Assembly (NCBI RefSeq): GCF_022549675.1
Contig: NZ_JAKZGR010000004.1
Span: forward strand, 1 to 64,000
Origin: Belliella kenyensis
Lineage (GTDB): Bacteria; Bacteroidota; Bacteroidia; Cytophagales; Cyclobacteriaceae
DNA length: 64,000 nucleotides
Direction: 5' to 3'
Below are positions 1-8,323 of this stretch, in pieces. A program made the position numbers and the translations under genes. Positions within the stretch are counted from its first letter, which is position 1. Every line of letters starts with the position of its first letter. Below the pieces are notes generated by a model. The model saw nothing but the letters and a program-made list of their open reading frames with translations, ran no database searches and was not told the DNA's origin.

Positions 1-560
1 TCATATTTGTCCGTAAGAATACTTGCCAACAGACCTGCGCCTGGTATTCCTTTGTCTATGACTCTCTCTGGAAGAACTCCTATCAGTATACCTGTATCAC
101 TATTTTTGTCTTTTGAAGCATATTTATAGCGAATATACCTTCGGATGATCAGTTTTCCTGGGATGTAATCAAGCTCTTCGGTAACTTCTTTGCCAATACA
201 TACCATATCGCTCAAATCCCCTTTTGGCTTGATCTCTATTTCTTCCACTGGAAGATGGTCAGGAAGTACAGCTCGACCTGGGTGAGATGGTGATTGTTTC
301 TTGCGGGTATACTCAATCTTCTGCTCAAAAATTTCCTTCTGCTCCTCTTTCTTATCTTCCGATGCTTCGAAGGGTAACATTAGCTGATCTTTGTTGCCTT
401 CAAACCGCTCCCTTTTTTGCTCGAAAACCATTCTCTTGAGCTTGTCTATCATTGACAAAAGTTGAGATTCGTAGACATCCTTCTCACGGATGATGCGGTC
501 ACGCTCCATAACAAGGGCGATGAGCTGTTCCTTTGAAAGATGTTCTATTCCACTGTTCAT
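1..560 (-). CDS. tnpC: IS66 transposase TnpC, N-terminal part
   Basis: The reading frame opens at an ATG at 558-560 (protein begins MNSGIEHLSKEQ) and stays open to the window edge, giving about 186 residues of a protein normally near 500. The N-terminal third is a charged helical leader-type segment (KLKRMVFEQKRERF), followed by the HPGR segment and the region that precedes the IS66 zinc-finger and DDE catalytic domains. Those catalytic parts lie outside the window. As the transposase it would cut and join the element ends, together with TnpA and TnpB. Whether the complete gene is intact cannot be judged here. Confidence 0.85.
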   Translation of the reverse strand, partial: MNSGIEHLSKEQLIALVMERDRIIREKDVYESQLLSMIDKLKRMVFEQKRERFEGNKDQLMLPFEASEDKKEEQKEIFEQKIEYTRKKQSPSHPGRAVLPDHLPVEEIEIKPKGDLSDMVCIGKEVTEELDYIPGKLIIRRYIRYKYASKDKNSDTGILIGVLPERVIDKGIPGAGLLASILTDKY

Positions 561-739
561 GGGATAAAAATAAGGTACATATACCCAATTTCCACGAATT
601 ATTTTCCCACAAAAACTTGTTGGATATAATCTCCAAAAAGCTTGATTTTCACACTTACCGAAGCAAAAAGCACTTATAGAAGCCATAGAGCAACCCTGAG
701 CCGAAAAAACCTGAATCATGTTCAATATAAAAGAGGTGT

Positions 740-1084
740 TTAGCTCAGTTGGTAACGTGGCTTTTGTCTAAATTTTTCCACTTCGATTCCCTCTACCATC
801 ATAACCAACTCTGGCCAACGAATACTTCCAGACTCTGACAGCTTTGTAGAAAGAGGGAAAGTGCCCTTCTCAAGTCTCTTGTAATACACCACAAAGCCGC
901 CATACTCCCAATGCAGTAGCTTGATCAGATTTCTGTTCTTGTTCAGGAATATGAATACTTCACCGGAAGTGGGTTCTTTATCCATGTAGTTCCTGACAAG
1001 GCCAGACAGGCCATCAAAGCCTTTTCGCATGTCCACTGGATTTTTATAAAGGTAATAACGGTGAGAGGAACCTAGACTGAACAT
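740..1084 (-). CDS. tnpB: IS66 accessory protein TnpB (Orf2)
   Basis: A 114-residue protein with the hallmarks of IS66 Orf2: an N-terminal YYLYKNPVDMRKGFDGLSGLV motif region and the central GEVFIFLNKNRNLIKLLHWE strand, followed by WPELVMMVEGIEVEK near the C-terminus. Its length fits the family (about 115). Its start codon overlaps the stop of tnpA by one base (TGATG), which suggests translational coupling. The protein is needed for IS66 transposition, but its biochemical role is not established. It appears complete. Confidence 0.92.
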   Translation of the reverse strand: MFSLGSSHRYYLYKNPVDMRKGFDGLSGLVRNYMDKEPTSGEVFIFLNKNRNLIKLLHWEYGGFVVYYKRLEKGTFPLSTKLSESGSIRWPELVMMVEGIEVEKFRQKPRYQLS

Positions 1085-1383
1085 CAGAAAAGCTTGATGA
1101 GGCGAGAAACAATAGGAATGTCTAAAGTGGATATCTTCAATTTTACCCCGTTGGGATATTCCAATTCAATTATTGAGAGGCTAGGGTTGTCCAGATTACT
1201 GATATCCACTTTAAGGAATCTTGAAACATCTCCAGATTCAGATAGCTCTTCACGTTTAAGCTTTCTGTACCAATAATTGAAATTATGCAAAGTAAAACCC
1301 TTAGAATCACAAAAAGCCCTCTGGCTAAGCCCACTAGTCTTGAATTCTGCTATAAGCTCTAACATCTCTTCTCTCTTGTTCAT
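1084..1383 (-). CDS. tnpA: IS66 accessory protein TnpA (Orf1)
   Basis: About 99 residues starting at the ATG at 1381-1383 (MNKREEMLELIAEF). A longer frame opens at 1422, but the extra 13 residues do not resemble the family. The protein has a helix-turn-helix-like N-terminus (SGLSQRAFCDSKGFTLHNFNYWYRKLK) typical of IS66 Orf1, which probably binds the element ends. It is the first gene of the three-gene IS operon and overlaps tnpB by one base. Confidence 0.85.
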   Translation of the reverse strand: MNKREEMLELIAEFKTSGLSQRAFCDSKGFTLHNFNYWYRKLKREELSESGDVSRFLKVDISNLDNPSLSIIELEYPNGVKLKISTLDIPIVSRLIKLF

Positions 1384-1400
1384 ATCTGTATTTATATTTT

Positions 1401-1655
1401 CTACAAAGCTATGAACCCACAATACTCAAAAAAACATGTACTTAGACGGTGGGATACAGTGTATCGATTTCTTTGTCTGTAAATTTTTTGATAATAGCAT
1501 AAGTGAATACACATCCAAAAATCTTCACTATCCAGCTCCATATCATTCGCTATATCCCCCACCCACCGAAGATATTCTTCCTTCTCTGCTACATTCTTCT
1601 CTGCAGCACATGCTGTAAAAGTTAAGGCTAGAGCTAGAAGGAGACGGTTGTTCAT
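1401..1655 (-). pseudogene. small lipoprotein gene truncated by the IS66 insertion
   Basis: Translation from the ATG at 1653-1655 gives a convincing lipoprotein signal: MNNR, a hydrophobic stretch LLLALALTFT, then the lipobox cysteine (TFTAC). About 30 polar residues follow (EKEEYLRWVGDIANDMELDSEDFWM). From about position 1511 the frame continues into cysteine- and tyrosine-rich sequence (CIHLCYYQKIYRQRNRY) that lies upstream of tnpA and looks like IS sequence. The likely reading is that the gene was cut after about 48 codons and now ends in a spurious stop at 1401. A frame opening further up at 1685 adds an implausible leader. The original function is unknown. Confidence 0.5.
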
Positions 1656-1722
1656 GGGGTGGCGGGGGAAAGTGGTCAATATCATCGGGAAAAAGTGGTT
1701 AACATCAGGCCAGAAATATGTA
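1656..1722. repeat. short degenerate tandem repeat, possible IS21-end remnant
   Basis: Two to three imperfect copies of a roughly 23-base unit, each with a purine-rich CGGGNAAA part followed by AGTGGTNAAYAT (cores near 1669-1681 and 1690-1704; a weaker third copy near 1710). Repeated GTGGTCAA/CCGGAAT units are typical of the ends of Bacteroidota IS21 elements, so this may be a leftover end. No istA or istB gene is nearby. Confidence 0.3.
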
Positions 1723-1759
1723 GTTGTATGACCTCCTTCTGCTTTTATTTTGGATTGTC

Positions 1760-4700
1760 TTAGTCTTTTGTAAATAAATCTGCCATCAGTTCCGCTTGTT
1801 TTAAGACTGTCTCTATTGCCTTTACTTGTTTATCTGGTGGATAACCCCACTTTGTTAAAGTCCGTTTTACAATTACCATAAGCCTTGCTCTTGCACTTTC
1901 TCTAATTGTCCAGTCAATCGTTGCGTTTGCTTTTACTTTCTCTGTTATCTCTCTTGCTATTTCTCTTAATTGGTCGTCACCCAAAACCATAACTGCACTG
2001 TCGTTTACTTCTAACGCATTGTAAAAAGCAACTTCATCTTTTGTCAGTCCAAGGCGATCACCTTCTTTATCAGCTTCTTTAATTTCCTTAGCAATATTGA
2101 TGAGTTCTTGAATGATTTCGGCTGTTGTCAATATGTTGTTTTGGTAGCGTTTTATTGCACCTTCCAGCATTTCCAAAAGTTTTTTACTTTTTACCAAATT
2201 GGTTTTTGAACGTGTTTTAATTTCGTCATTCAATAATTTCTTTAATAGTTCTAAAGCCAAATTTTGATGTTTCATTCCCTTTACTTCCAACAAAAACTCA
2301 TCAGATAAAATTGAAATGTCTGGTTTTTCCATACCAGCTGCTTCAAAAATATCCATCACTTTATCTGAACTTATGGCTTCATCAACTATTTGTTTGATGG
2401 CTGTTTCAATTTCAATGTCAGATTTACCTGTGCCTGTTCCTTCAAATTTTACAAGTCGAGCTTTTACTGCTTGAAAAAACGCAATATCGTCCTTGATTTC
2501 CATTGCTCTTGGATGTGGTATGGATAAAGCAAAGGCTTGACTTAATAAAGTTACTTCTCTTATAAAACGAGTTTTGCCATCATCTAAACCTAAAATGTGT
2601 TCTTCTGATTGTAGAATGATTGACATTTTTTCTTTTGGTTCTACATTGAAAAAACGCTTGTAATTAAATTTAAAGCTGTTGGCATAATAGGCTTCGGGTT
2701 CTTCTGCTACTATGTCTTTTTGTGTTTTGGCTTCTTCATTAAAGAATTGTTGAACGACTTCATATTTCTCATTCATCAATTCAATGGCCTTTTCTAAATC
2801 TAAAGTTGGATCGCCTTTACCGCCCGCATCTGAATAAAAAGACAATGCTTTTTTAAGGTCGGTTGCAATTCCTAAATAATCAACGACTAAACCGCCAGGC
2901 TTGTCTTTGAAAACACGGTTTACCCTTGCAATAGCTTGCATTAAATTATGACCTCTCATTGGTTTGTCAATGTAAAGGGTATGCAAACAAGGTGCATCAA
3001 AACCAGTCAACCACATATCACGAACTATAACCAAACGCAAAGGGTCGGCAGAGTCTTTCATTCGTTCTGCTAAATTTTTACGTTGTTGTTTGGTGGTGTT
3101 GTGGCGTTGCATTTCAGGCCCGTCAGCACTTGTTGAAGTCATTACCACTTTAATAACTCCTTTGCTTAAATCGTCATTGTGCCATTCTGGTCTTAGAGCG
3201 ATAATTTCTTTGTATAAATTGGCTGCAATTCTTCGGCTCATTGCTACAATCATTCCTTTTCCGTCAAACACTTTTTGGCGTTGTTCAGAATGGTTTACGA
3301 TGTCTTTTGCTAAATTTTTGATGCGTTCTTCATTTCCAACAATCGCTTCCAATTTGGTGTATTTGGCTTTTGCCTTTTGTTGGTCTGTGATTTCTTCGTC
3401 TTGTTCCAGTTCTGCATCAAATTCTTCAATCAGGCGTTTGCCTTCTTCATCTAAATTTACTTTTGCTAAACGACTTTCGTAATAAATTCGAACGGTTGCA
3501 CCATCTGCAACGGCTTGTGAAATATCATACACATCTACATACTGTCCGAAAACTTGAGGTGTGTTCACATCTCTGCCTTCAATAGGTGTTCCTGTAAAAC
3601 CTATGTAAGTGGCATTTGGTAGAGCATCACGCATATATTTGGCAAAGCCATAAGCAATACGCTCTCCAATTTTTTCTTTGGTTTCCTTGTCTTTTACTTC
3701 TTTTATGGATGCCTCAAAACCATATTGGGTTCTGTGGGCTTCATCTGCTATTACAACAATGTTTCTTCGTTCCGAAAGTTGCTCATAAACTGATTTTTGG
3801 TCTTCAGGCCCGCCTGCGGAACGGGCAGGTAAAAACTTTTGAATGGTGGCAAAGACAATTCCACCACTTGCTACTTTTAGCAATTCTTTTAAATGTTCTC
3901 TGTCTTTTGCTTGAACAGGCTCTTGCCTTAATAGCTGTTTGGAGTTTGCAAAGGTGTCAAATAATTGGTCGTCCAAATCATTACGGTCAGTAATTACTAA
4001 AATTGTTGGGTTTTGCATTTCGGGTGCTGTTATCAGTTTGCCCGAATAAAAAACCATACTCAAACTTTTTCCCGAACCTTGTGTATGCCAAACAACACCG
4101 CCTCTTTTATCTCCGTTTGTTCCTGATGCAATAATGGAAGATTGTACCGCTCTATTTACTGCGTAATATTGATGATAAGCCGCTAATTTCTTAACGGTTT
4201 CAATTTGAGTAATTCCAGTTTTAGGGTCTTCCCTTTTACTTTTTTCAAACACAATGAAATTGCGAACCAAATCCAAAAGGGTAGCAGGGTTCAACATACC
4301 TTTCAGTAGAATTTCTAACTGTGGAATAAAACGTGAGGCTTCTTTTTTACCGTCATAGGATTTCCAAGTCATAAAACGGCTGAAACCTGCCGAAACACTT
4401 CCTGCCTTACATTCCATTCCGTCAGAAATTACACAAATGGCGTTGTAGGTAAATAAACTTGGGATGGTTGCTTTGTAGGTTTGTATTTGGTCAAATGCTT
4501 TTCGCATTGTTGCATTTTCGTCTGCTGCGTTTTTTAGTTCAATAACCACTAAAGGCAAGCCATTTACAAACAGCAATACATCAGGTCTTTTGTTTTGATT
4601 GTTCTCAACAATGGTGTATTGGTTGATACACAGAAATTCATTGTTCAATGGGTTTTCAAAATCAATCAATGCCACTTCATAGCTTCGTTCAAAACCATCT

Positions 4701-5008
4701 TGCTGATAAGGTATTTTTACTTTTTCAATGAGTAACTGATGAAAGCTTTCGTTGTTGTGCAACAATTCAGGCGAATAGATACGCAATACCTTTTGAATGG
4801 CTTGTTCCTGTGCGTCTTGCGGAATAGTTGAATTTAATACAGCAACCGATTTGCGTAATCGCTCCACTAAAACTATTTGTTCAAAATTTTCTCTTTCGGC
4901 TTGCTCTGCACCTGGAGCCAACATTAAGCCGTGAACATACTCCCAACCCAATGATTGAAGCACTTCAATAGCAAAGGTTTCTATTTTATCTTCTGTTATT
5001 GGTTTCAT
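1760..5008 (-). CDS. hsdR: type I restriction enzyme subunit R (HsdR)
   Basis: A 1,082-residue motor and nuclease subunit of the type I R-M complex; it translocates DNA with ATP and cuts at distant sites. The N-terminal third holds the PD-(D/E)XK-type nuclease core (RPDVLLFVNGLPLVVIELK, with catalytic D and ExK). The SF2 motor follows: Walker A in WHTQGSGKSLSM, DEAH box in IADEAHRTQYG, motif III FTGTP and motif VI QAIARVNRV. The C-terminal part fits the HsdR C-terminal (DUF3387-type) region that contacts HsdM/HsdS. Length is normal for the family. It is the last gene of the operon and overlaps the preceding gene by 23 bases, so it is probably translationally coupled. No frameshift is seen. 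Confidence 0.97.
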   Translation of the reverse strand: MKPITEDKIETFAIEVLQSLGWEYVHGLMLAPGAEQAERENFEQIVLVERLRKSVAVLNSTIPQDAQEQAIQKVLRIYSPELLHNNESFHQLLIEKVKIPYQQDGFERSYEVALIDFENPLNNEFLCINQYTIVENNQNKRPDVLLFVNGLPLVVIELKNAADENATMRKAFDQIQTYKATIPSLFTYNAICVISDGMECKAGSVSAGFSRFMTWKSYDGKKEASRFIPQLEILLKGMLNPATLLDLVRNFIVFEKSKREDPKTGITQIETVKKLAAYHQYYAVNRAVQSSIIASGTNGDKRGGVVWHTQGSGKSLSMVFYSGKLITAPEMQNPTILVITDRNDLDDQLFDTFANSKQLLRQEPVQAKDREHLKELLKVASGGIVFATIQKFLPARSAGGPEDQKSVYEQLSERRNIVVIADEAHRTQYGFEASIKEVKDKETKEKIGERIAYGFAKYMRDALPNATYIGFTGTPIEGRDVNTPQVFGQYVDVYDISQAVADGATVRIYYESRLAKVNLDEEGKRLIEEFDAELEQDEEITDQQKAKAKYTKLEAIVGNEERIKNLAKDIVNHSEQRQKVFDGKGMIVAMSRRIAANLYKEIIALRPEWHNDDLSKGVIKVVMTSTSADGPEMQRHNTTKQQRKNLAERMKDSADPLRLVIVRDMWLTGFDAPCLHTLYIDKPMRGHNLMQAIARVNRVFKDKPGGLVVDYLGIATDLKKALSFYSDAGGKGDPTLDLEKAIELMNEKYEVVQQFFNEEAKTQKDIVAEEPEAYYANSFKFNYKRFFNVEPKEKMSIILQSEEHILGLDDGKTRFIREVTLLSQAFALSIPHPRAMEIKDDIAFFQAVKARLVKFEGTGTGKSDIEIETAIKQIVDEAISSDKVMDIFEAAGMEKPDISILSDEFLLEVKGMKHQNLALELLKKLLNDEIKTRSKTNLVKSKKLLEMLEGAIKRYQNNILTTAEIIQELINIAKEIKEADKEGDRLGLTKDEVAFYNALEVNDSAVMVLGDDQLREIAREITEKVKANATIDWTIRESARARLMVIVKRTLTKWGYPPDKQVKAIETVLKQAELMADLFTKD

Positions 5009-5738
5009 TGATTAATTTCAACAGTTTTTCCGCTTTGTTAATGTCTTCGTTTTGGTCGGGATTGGATTTCTGTTCAATAGAAGCTAAATAAACCGTATTG
5101 CCAATTTCATTAAAGTAAACCCTAAGTGCTACTGGTTGATAAACTCTTAATTCATATACAGTGCACTTCTTGGACACAGATACATCTTTGACAATTTTTG
5201 TATCGGGATAAAATCTTGTTGCAAGATTTCTCTTGGCTGCTTTTTCAAACTCCTCTTTAATTGATTTTTGTGCGTCAGAAGAAAGTGAGGAATAACTTTT
5301 TTCAAAATTTTTAGTGACTACATAACTTCCGAGAAACGCAATTAATTGCTCGAAATTGGTTTGATAAAATTGTATCCAATTTATGTATGAATCTATATCA
5401 ACAACTTTTTTGTGTTCTGTTATCGCTTGACCGTTAAAGTCAATTCCAAGAAATCCATTTATATCATTTGCGCAATAATTGTTTGCCGTGGTTTCATCTT
5501 GAACTTCAACATCACAAGGACTTAGTTTTGCGAAAAAGTTATAAAGATTAAATATGTCAATGTCGTGTAAGTTTTGGAATATTCTATTTGCAAAATGGTG
5601 TATCTGATAGCAACTCTCATTTCTTAAAAAAATGTGCTCTTGCTTCTTTTCAATACTCATTAACTGAATTACACCAGCCCTGAAGGTTTCAAAATCATTA
5701 ATGTTTAATGATTGATTGTTTAAGAAGAACTTACTCAT
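4986..5738 (-). CDS. unrecognised protein in R-M operon, RelE-like C-terminus possible
   Basis: I do not recognise this 250-residue protein as a whole. It is soluble, with no signal peptide or membrane segment. The first 170 residues look helical and include FANRIFQNLHDIDIFNLYNFF and an INWIQFYQTNFEQL segment. The last 80 residues (KKCTVYELRVYQPVALRVYF..IGNTVYLASIEQKSNP....INKAEKLL) follow the strand pattern ELR..R.yf..i...yla..K..p...kA that is typical of RelE/HigB-fold toxins and related mRNA-interferase-like domains. That is a pattern judgement, not a homology search. It overlaps the upstream ATPase gene by one base and hsdR by 23 bases, so it is made together with them. Confidence 0.7.
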   Translation of the reverse strand: MSKFFLNNQSLNINDFETFRAGVIQLMSIEKKQEHIFLRNESCYQIHHFANRIFQNLHDIDIFNLYNFFAKLSPCDVEVQDETTANNYCANDINGFLGIDFNGQAITEHKKVVDIDSYINWIQFYQTNFEQLIAFLGSYVVTKNFEKSYSSLSSDAQKSIKEEFEKAAKRNLATRFYPDTKIVKDVSVSKKCTVYELRVYQPVALRVYFNEIGNTVYLASIEQKSNPDQNEDINKAEKLLKLINETNNRR

Positions 5739-6934
5739 TACTTTTTCAAGTTTAGTAGTTTAACATAGTCAATCTGTGTTTGGTCAAAAAAACCTTTTGG
5801 CCACTCTGTCAACTCACCTTTCTCGTTTATATGAATTGGTTTTACATTGGGTTGTTGCTTAATGCCAAGAACCTTATCTTCTTGAATTTCTTGCTTTGTT
5901 TTATCTTCTTTGAAAAAGTAATTTATGGTAACATTCTTATGATGGATTGCTTTTTTTGCAACAGCTATTTGAATTCCATTAATAATATGGTCGCTATGTG
6001 TTTCGACAATAATTTTAACACCAGAATTTGCCATTACTCCTAAAAATTCACCCATTTTTGATTGAGCTGATGGGTGAAGATGTGCTTCTGGGTTTTCAAT
6101 AATTAAGATGCTATCTTTTTTCGCCAACAAGCAAGAAACGATTATTGGTAAAGAATAACTTATTCCGAATCCTGTGTTTGTTGGAAAAATTCCTTTTCCA
6201 TTTGAGTATAAATTATCAACTATTATTCTGGCCGTATGTGTATCACTGTCTTTGACTGGAACAATAGTTACTCCGTCAATTATTTTACTCAACCAAGCAT
6301 TAACGTGGTGCTGAAACTTACTTCCCTTTAAATATTCAGGGTCGTTTAATATTCTATTCGGGTCTATTTTGAATTTGCTTTCAACTTCAAGTGAATCCAA
6401 ATCTGCAATTATCTGAGCCGTAAATTCACCTTTAAAACCTACATTCGGATAGTCATAGAATTTTATTCCTTGATTAATTCTTGGTCCAATTCTTTCAGCG
6501 TTCAGATAATAGAACTCTTGAAACATTAAGGGGTTTTCAGGATATTTATAATCCTTCTTTAAAAGTTCGTTTGGTGTAATCCATAACTCATTCAAGTTGT
6601 TCGTTGTATATTTTACAACAGTGCCTTTTTCTCCTTCGCTTAACCCAAGTTCAATTTCAGTTTCTTTGAATTCAGTTGGCAAAACATTCAAGCTATTGCC
6701 TAAGCCCAAACAATATACTTCATTCAGTTCTACGTTTAACTTGTTTGTAATAATATATTCAAAGTGGTCGCCCTTCCATTCGCTGCAATGCTCAATTGTT
6801 CTTCTTAGCAACAGTAATGCTTGGATTGCTGTGCTTTTGCCGTTTCCATTGCCACCAGCAAAAATTGTTAAGTCGTTTATTGGAACATTAATACCATAAA
6901 AGCATTTGAAATTTTTTATACTAAGTGTAATCAT
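5738..6934 (-). CDS. AAA/ABC-type ATPase, DUF3696 (OLD-like) family
   Basis: A 398-residue SMC/OLD-type ATPase. Visible motifs are the Walker A GGNGNGKST near residue 30, the ABC/Walker B region ILIIENPEAHLHPSAQSKMGEF with its catalytic glutamate, and the H-loop region IIVETHSDHIINGI. The C-terminus (INEKGELTEWPKGFFDQ) is typical of DUF3696 proteins. There is no TOPRIM nuclease domain, unlike true OLD nucleases, so an effector activity would have to come from a partner. The gene start overlaps the end of the DUF262 gene by four bases (ATGA), and its end overlaps the 250-residue protein by one base. ATPases of this kind recur in phage-defence islands. Confidence 0.9.
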   Translation of the reverse strand: MITLSIKNFKCFYGINVPINDLTIFAGGNGNGKSTAIQALLLLRRTIEHCSEWKGDHFEYIITNKLNVELNEVYCLGLGNSLNVLPTEFKETEIELGLSEGEKGTVVKYTTNNLNELWITPNELLKKDYKYPENPLMFQEFYYLNAERIGPRINQGIKFYDYPNVGFKGEFTAQIIADLDSLEVESKFKIDPNRILNDPEYLKGSKFQHHVNAWLSKIIDGVTIVPVKDSDTHTARIIVDNLYSNGKGIFPTNTGFGISYSLPIIVSCLLAKKDSILIIENPEAHLHPSAQSKMGEFLGVMANSGVKIIVETHSDHIINGIQIAVAKKAIHHKNVTINYFFKEDKTKQEIQEDKVLGIKQQPNVKPIHINEKGELTEWPKGFFDQTQIDYVKLLNLKK

Positions 6935-8304
6935 TGTTGATATACTATATTGTTTTCAAATAATTCGTTTAGAACACCAAAGGTGTAAAGCAAATTGGCT
7001 TTACCATTTGTTCCGTATGATAGATAATAAATTAGTTGCCTGTCACTCTCTATTTTATCAGCTATTAGACCTGTCAATGAATTAGCAGTATTATTATTAG
7101 CAATTATTTCACTGTCATAATCAGCTAACAAAATGGAACAACAAACAAAAAGGGCTTTGTTTATTAACTGTTTGTAGGAATCTGGTTGAATGTCTTTGTT
7201 CTGAATTTTTCTAAACGCATACCTACTGCCAATAAGATGTTCTGCATTCTTCATTGCGTTCGAGAATTTTTGGACATACTTTTCTAAATGTTGTTGTGAA
7301 GTCTTCACATTCTTGTCTGTATATTCATCAAGCACTAAATCCATATATCCATTATAGTCATCAATGTTTTTGGTGCGTTCATACAATTCATAAAAGAATA
7401 AGAATCTTAAAGCAATTTCTTGGTCTTCCATTCGAGTGCTTTTGATGCTGTAATCTGTGGCAGATTTAAACTCATCCAAAGCAGCCATTGCTTTTAATGA
7501 TTCTCTTAATCCTTTACCCATTAGGCAGTTTCTTATTTCCTGATTATTTAAAGGTCTGCCACCTGTATTAATTCTTCTAAAAATATCATACTTCACTTTT
7601 GGTGGAGAAGATGGGTCAATAATGTTTGCGGAAATTGACGTTAAATCAAACCATTTTAAGTATTTTGTATCAAGCCCTTTTTTATTCCCTTTTGTTTCGT
7701 AGTAACGCCCTTCACAAGTATCGTTCAAGTATTGTAAATCTCTCAAAGGGAATTTATTATCCATAAACTCCTTGATAGTTGAAATACGCTGTAAGCCATC
7801 TACTACAGAAAGGTTCCCTTCATTATCTTCGGCAAAATAGAACATTGGCAAAGGGATTCTTAAAAGAATAGATTCAATTAATCTTGACTTCTGAAAACTG
7901 TTCCAAACTAAATTCCTTTGAAAGTCAGGATTAAGGTCTATGCTTTCATTATCAATCATTTTACTCAAAATTGAAACTGCTATTTTATCAGACCTTACTT
8001 TAATCTTATCAGGGTCATAAGGGTTTATATCTGTTGTGTCTGATTCGTTAAAAGTGTCAGCACCTGATTTTTCAACTTCTATTATTTCATAAAGAACTTT
8101 GTCCAGCTTTTTCTCAATGGTTTCATCATCATCTAATATTCTGACATCTTTAAGAGATACCAACAAATTTTGACCAACCAACTCTAATTCCATCCAAATA
8201 AATTTATCGGCATCAATCAGCTGATACTTAGTTTCTGTATCTTCTTTTTTGATTACCGATAAACTGATTATTTCATCGTTTTCTATATTAAATTCTACTA
8301 TCAT
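6931..8304 (-). CDS. DUF262 (ParB/GmrS-like) protein
   Basis: A 457-residue protein with a central DUF262 domain: PDFQRNLVWNSFQKSRLIES, then SVVDGLQRISTIKEF with the conserved DGxQR motif, and later INTGGRPLNNQEIRNCLMGKG. In GmrSD and SspE, DUF262 binds and hydrolyses nucleotides and is joined to an HNH (DUF1524) nuclease. No HNH motif is visible here; the C-terminal half is helical. The N-terminal 100 residues are an extra acidic beta-rich segment. It sits 19 bases after hsdS and overlaps the AAA gene by four bases, so the two probably act together as an accessory of the R-M system. Confidence 0.88.
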   Translation of the reverse strand: MIVEFNIENDEIISLSVIKKEDTETKYQLIDADKFIWMELELVGQNLLVSLKDVRILDDDETIEKKLDKVLYEIIEVEKSGADTFNESDTTDINPYDPDKIKVRSDKIAVSILSKMIDNESIDLNPDFQRNLVWNSFQKSRLIESILLRIPLPMFYFAEDNEGNLSVVDGLQRISTIKEFMDNKFPLRDLQYLNDTCEGRYYETKGNKKGLDTKYLKWFDLTSISANIIDPSSPPKVKYDIFRRINTGGRPLNNQEIRNCLMGKGLRESLKAMAALDEFKSATDYSIKSTRMEDQEIALRFLFFYELYERTKNIDDYNGYMDLVLDEYTDKNVKTSQQHLEKYVQKFSNAMKNAEHLIGSRYAFRKIQNKDIQPDSYKQLINKALFVCCSILLADYDSEIIANNNTANSLTGLIADKIESDRQLIYYLSYGTNGKANLLYTFGVLNELFENNIVYQQ

Positions 8305-8323
8305 TTTCCTGTTGTCTTTTAAA

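Larger units (their letters stand above)
1..1511 (-). mobile_element. IS66-family insertion sequence, partial
   Basis: Three genes in the standard IS66 order (tnpA, tnpB, tnpC) read leftwards and tnpC runs off the window, so only the upstream end of the element is present. The boundary near 1511 is inferred: it is where an unrelated lipoprotein reading frame stops looking like a lipoprotein and continues into sequence upstream of tnpA. The terminal inverted repeat and the 8-bp target duplication expected for IS66 cannot be tested because the other end is missing. The 179 bases between tnpC and tnpB (561-739) hold no further gene that I can see. Confidence 0.75.

Noticed and set aside
735-793. 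tRNA-like motifs GGTGTTTAGCTCAGTTGGTA and TTCGATTCC close together on the + strand
   Set aside because: They coincide with conserved tnpB codons (EGIEVEK and the YQLS-stop end) on the other strand. The spacing is too short, the T-stem does not pair, and no anticodon stem exists, so this is chance.
5738-6934. AAA protein as an OLD nuclease
   Set aside because: No TOPRIM domain follows the ATPase; the C-terminus is of the DUF3696 type.
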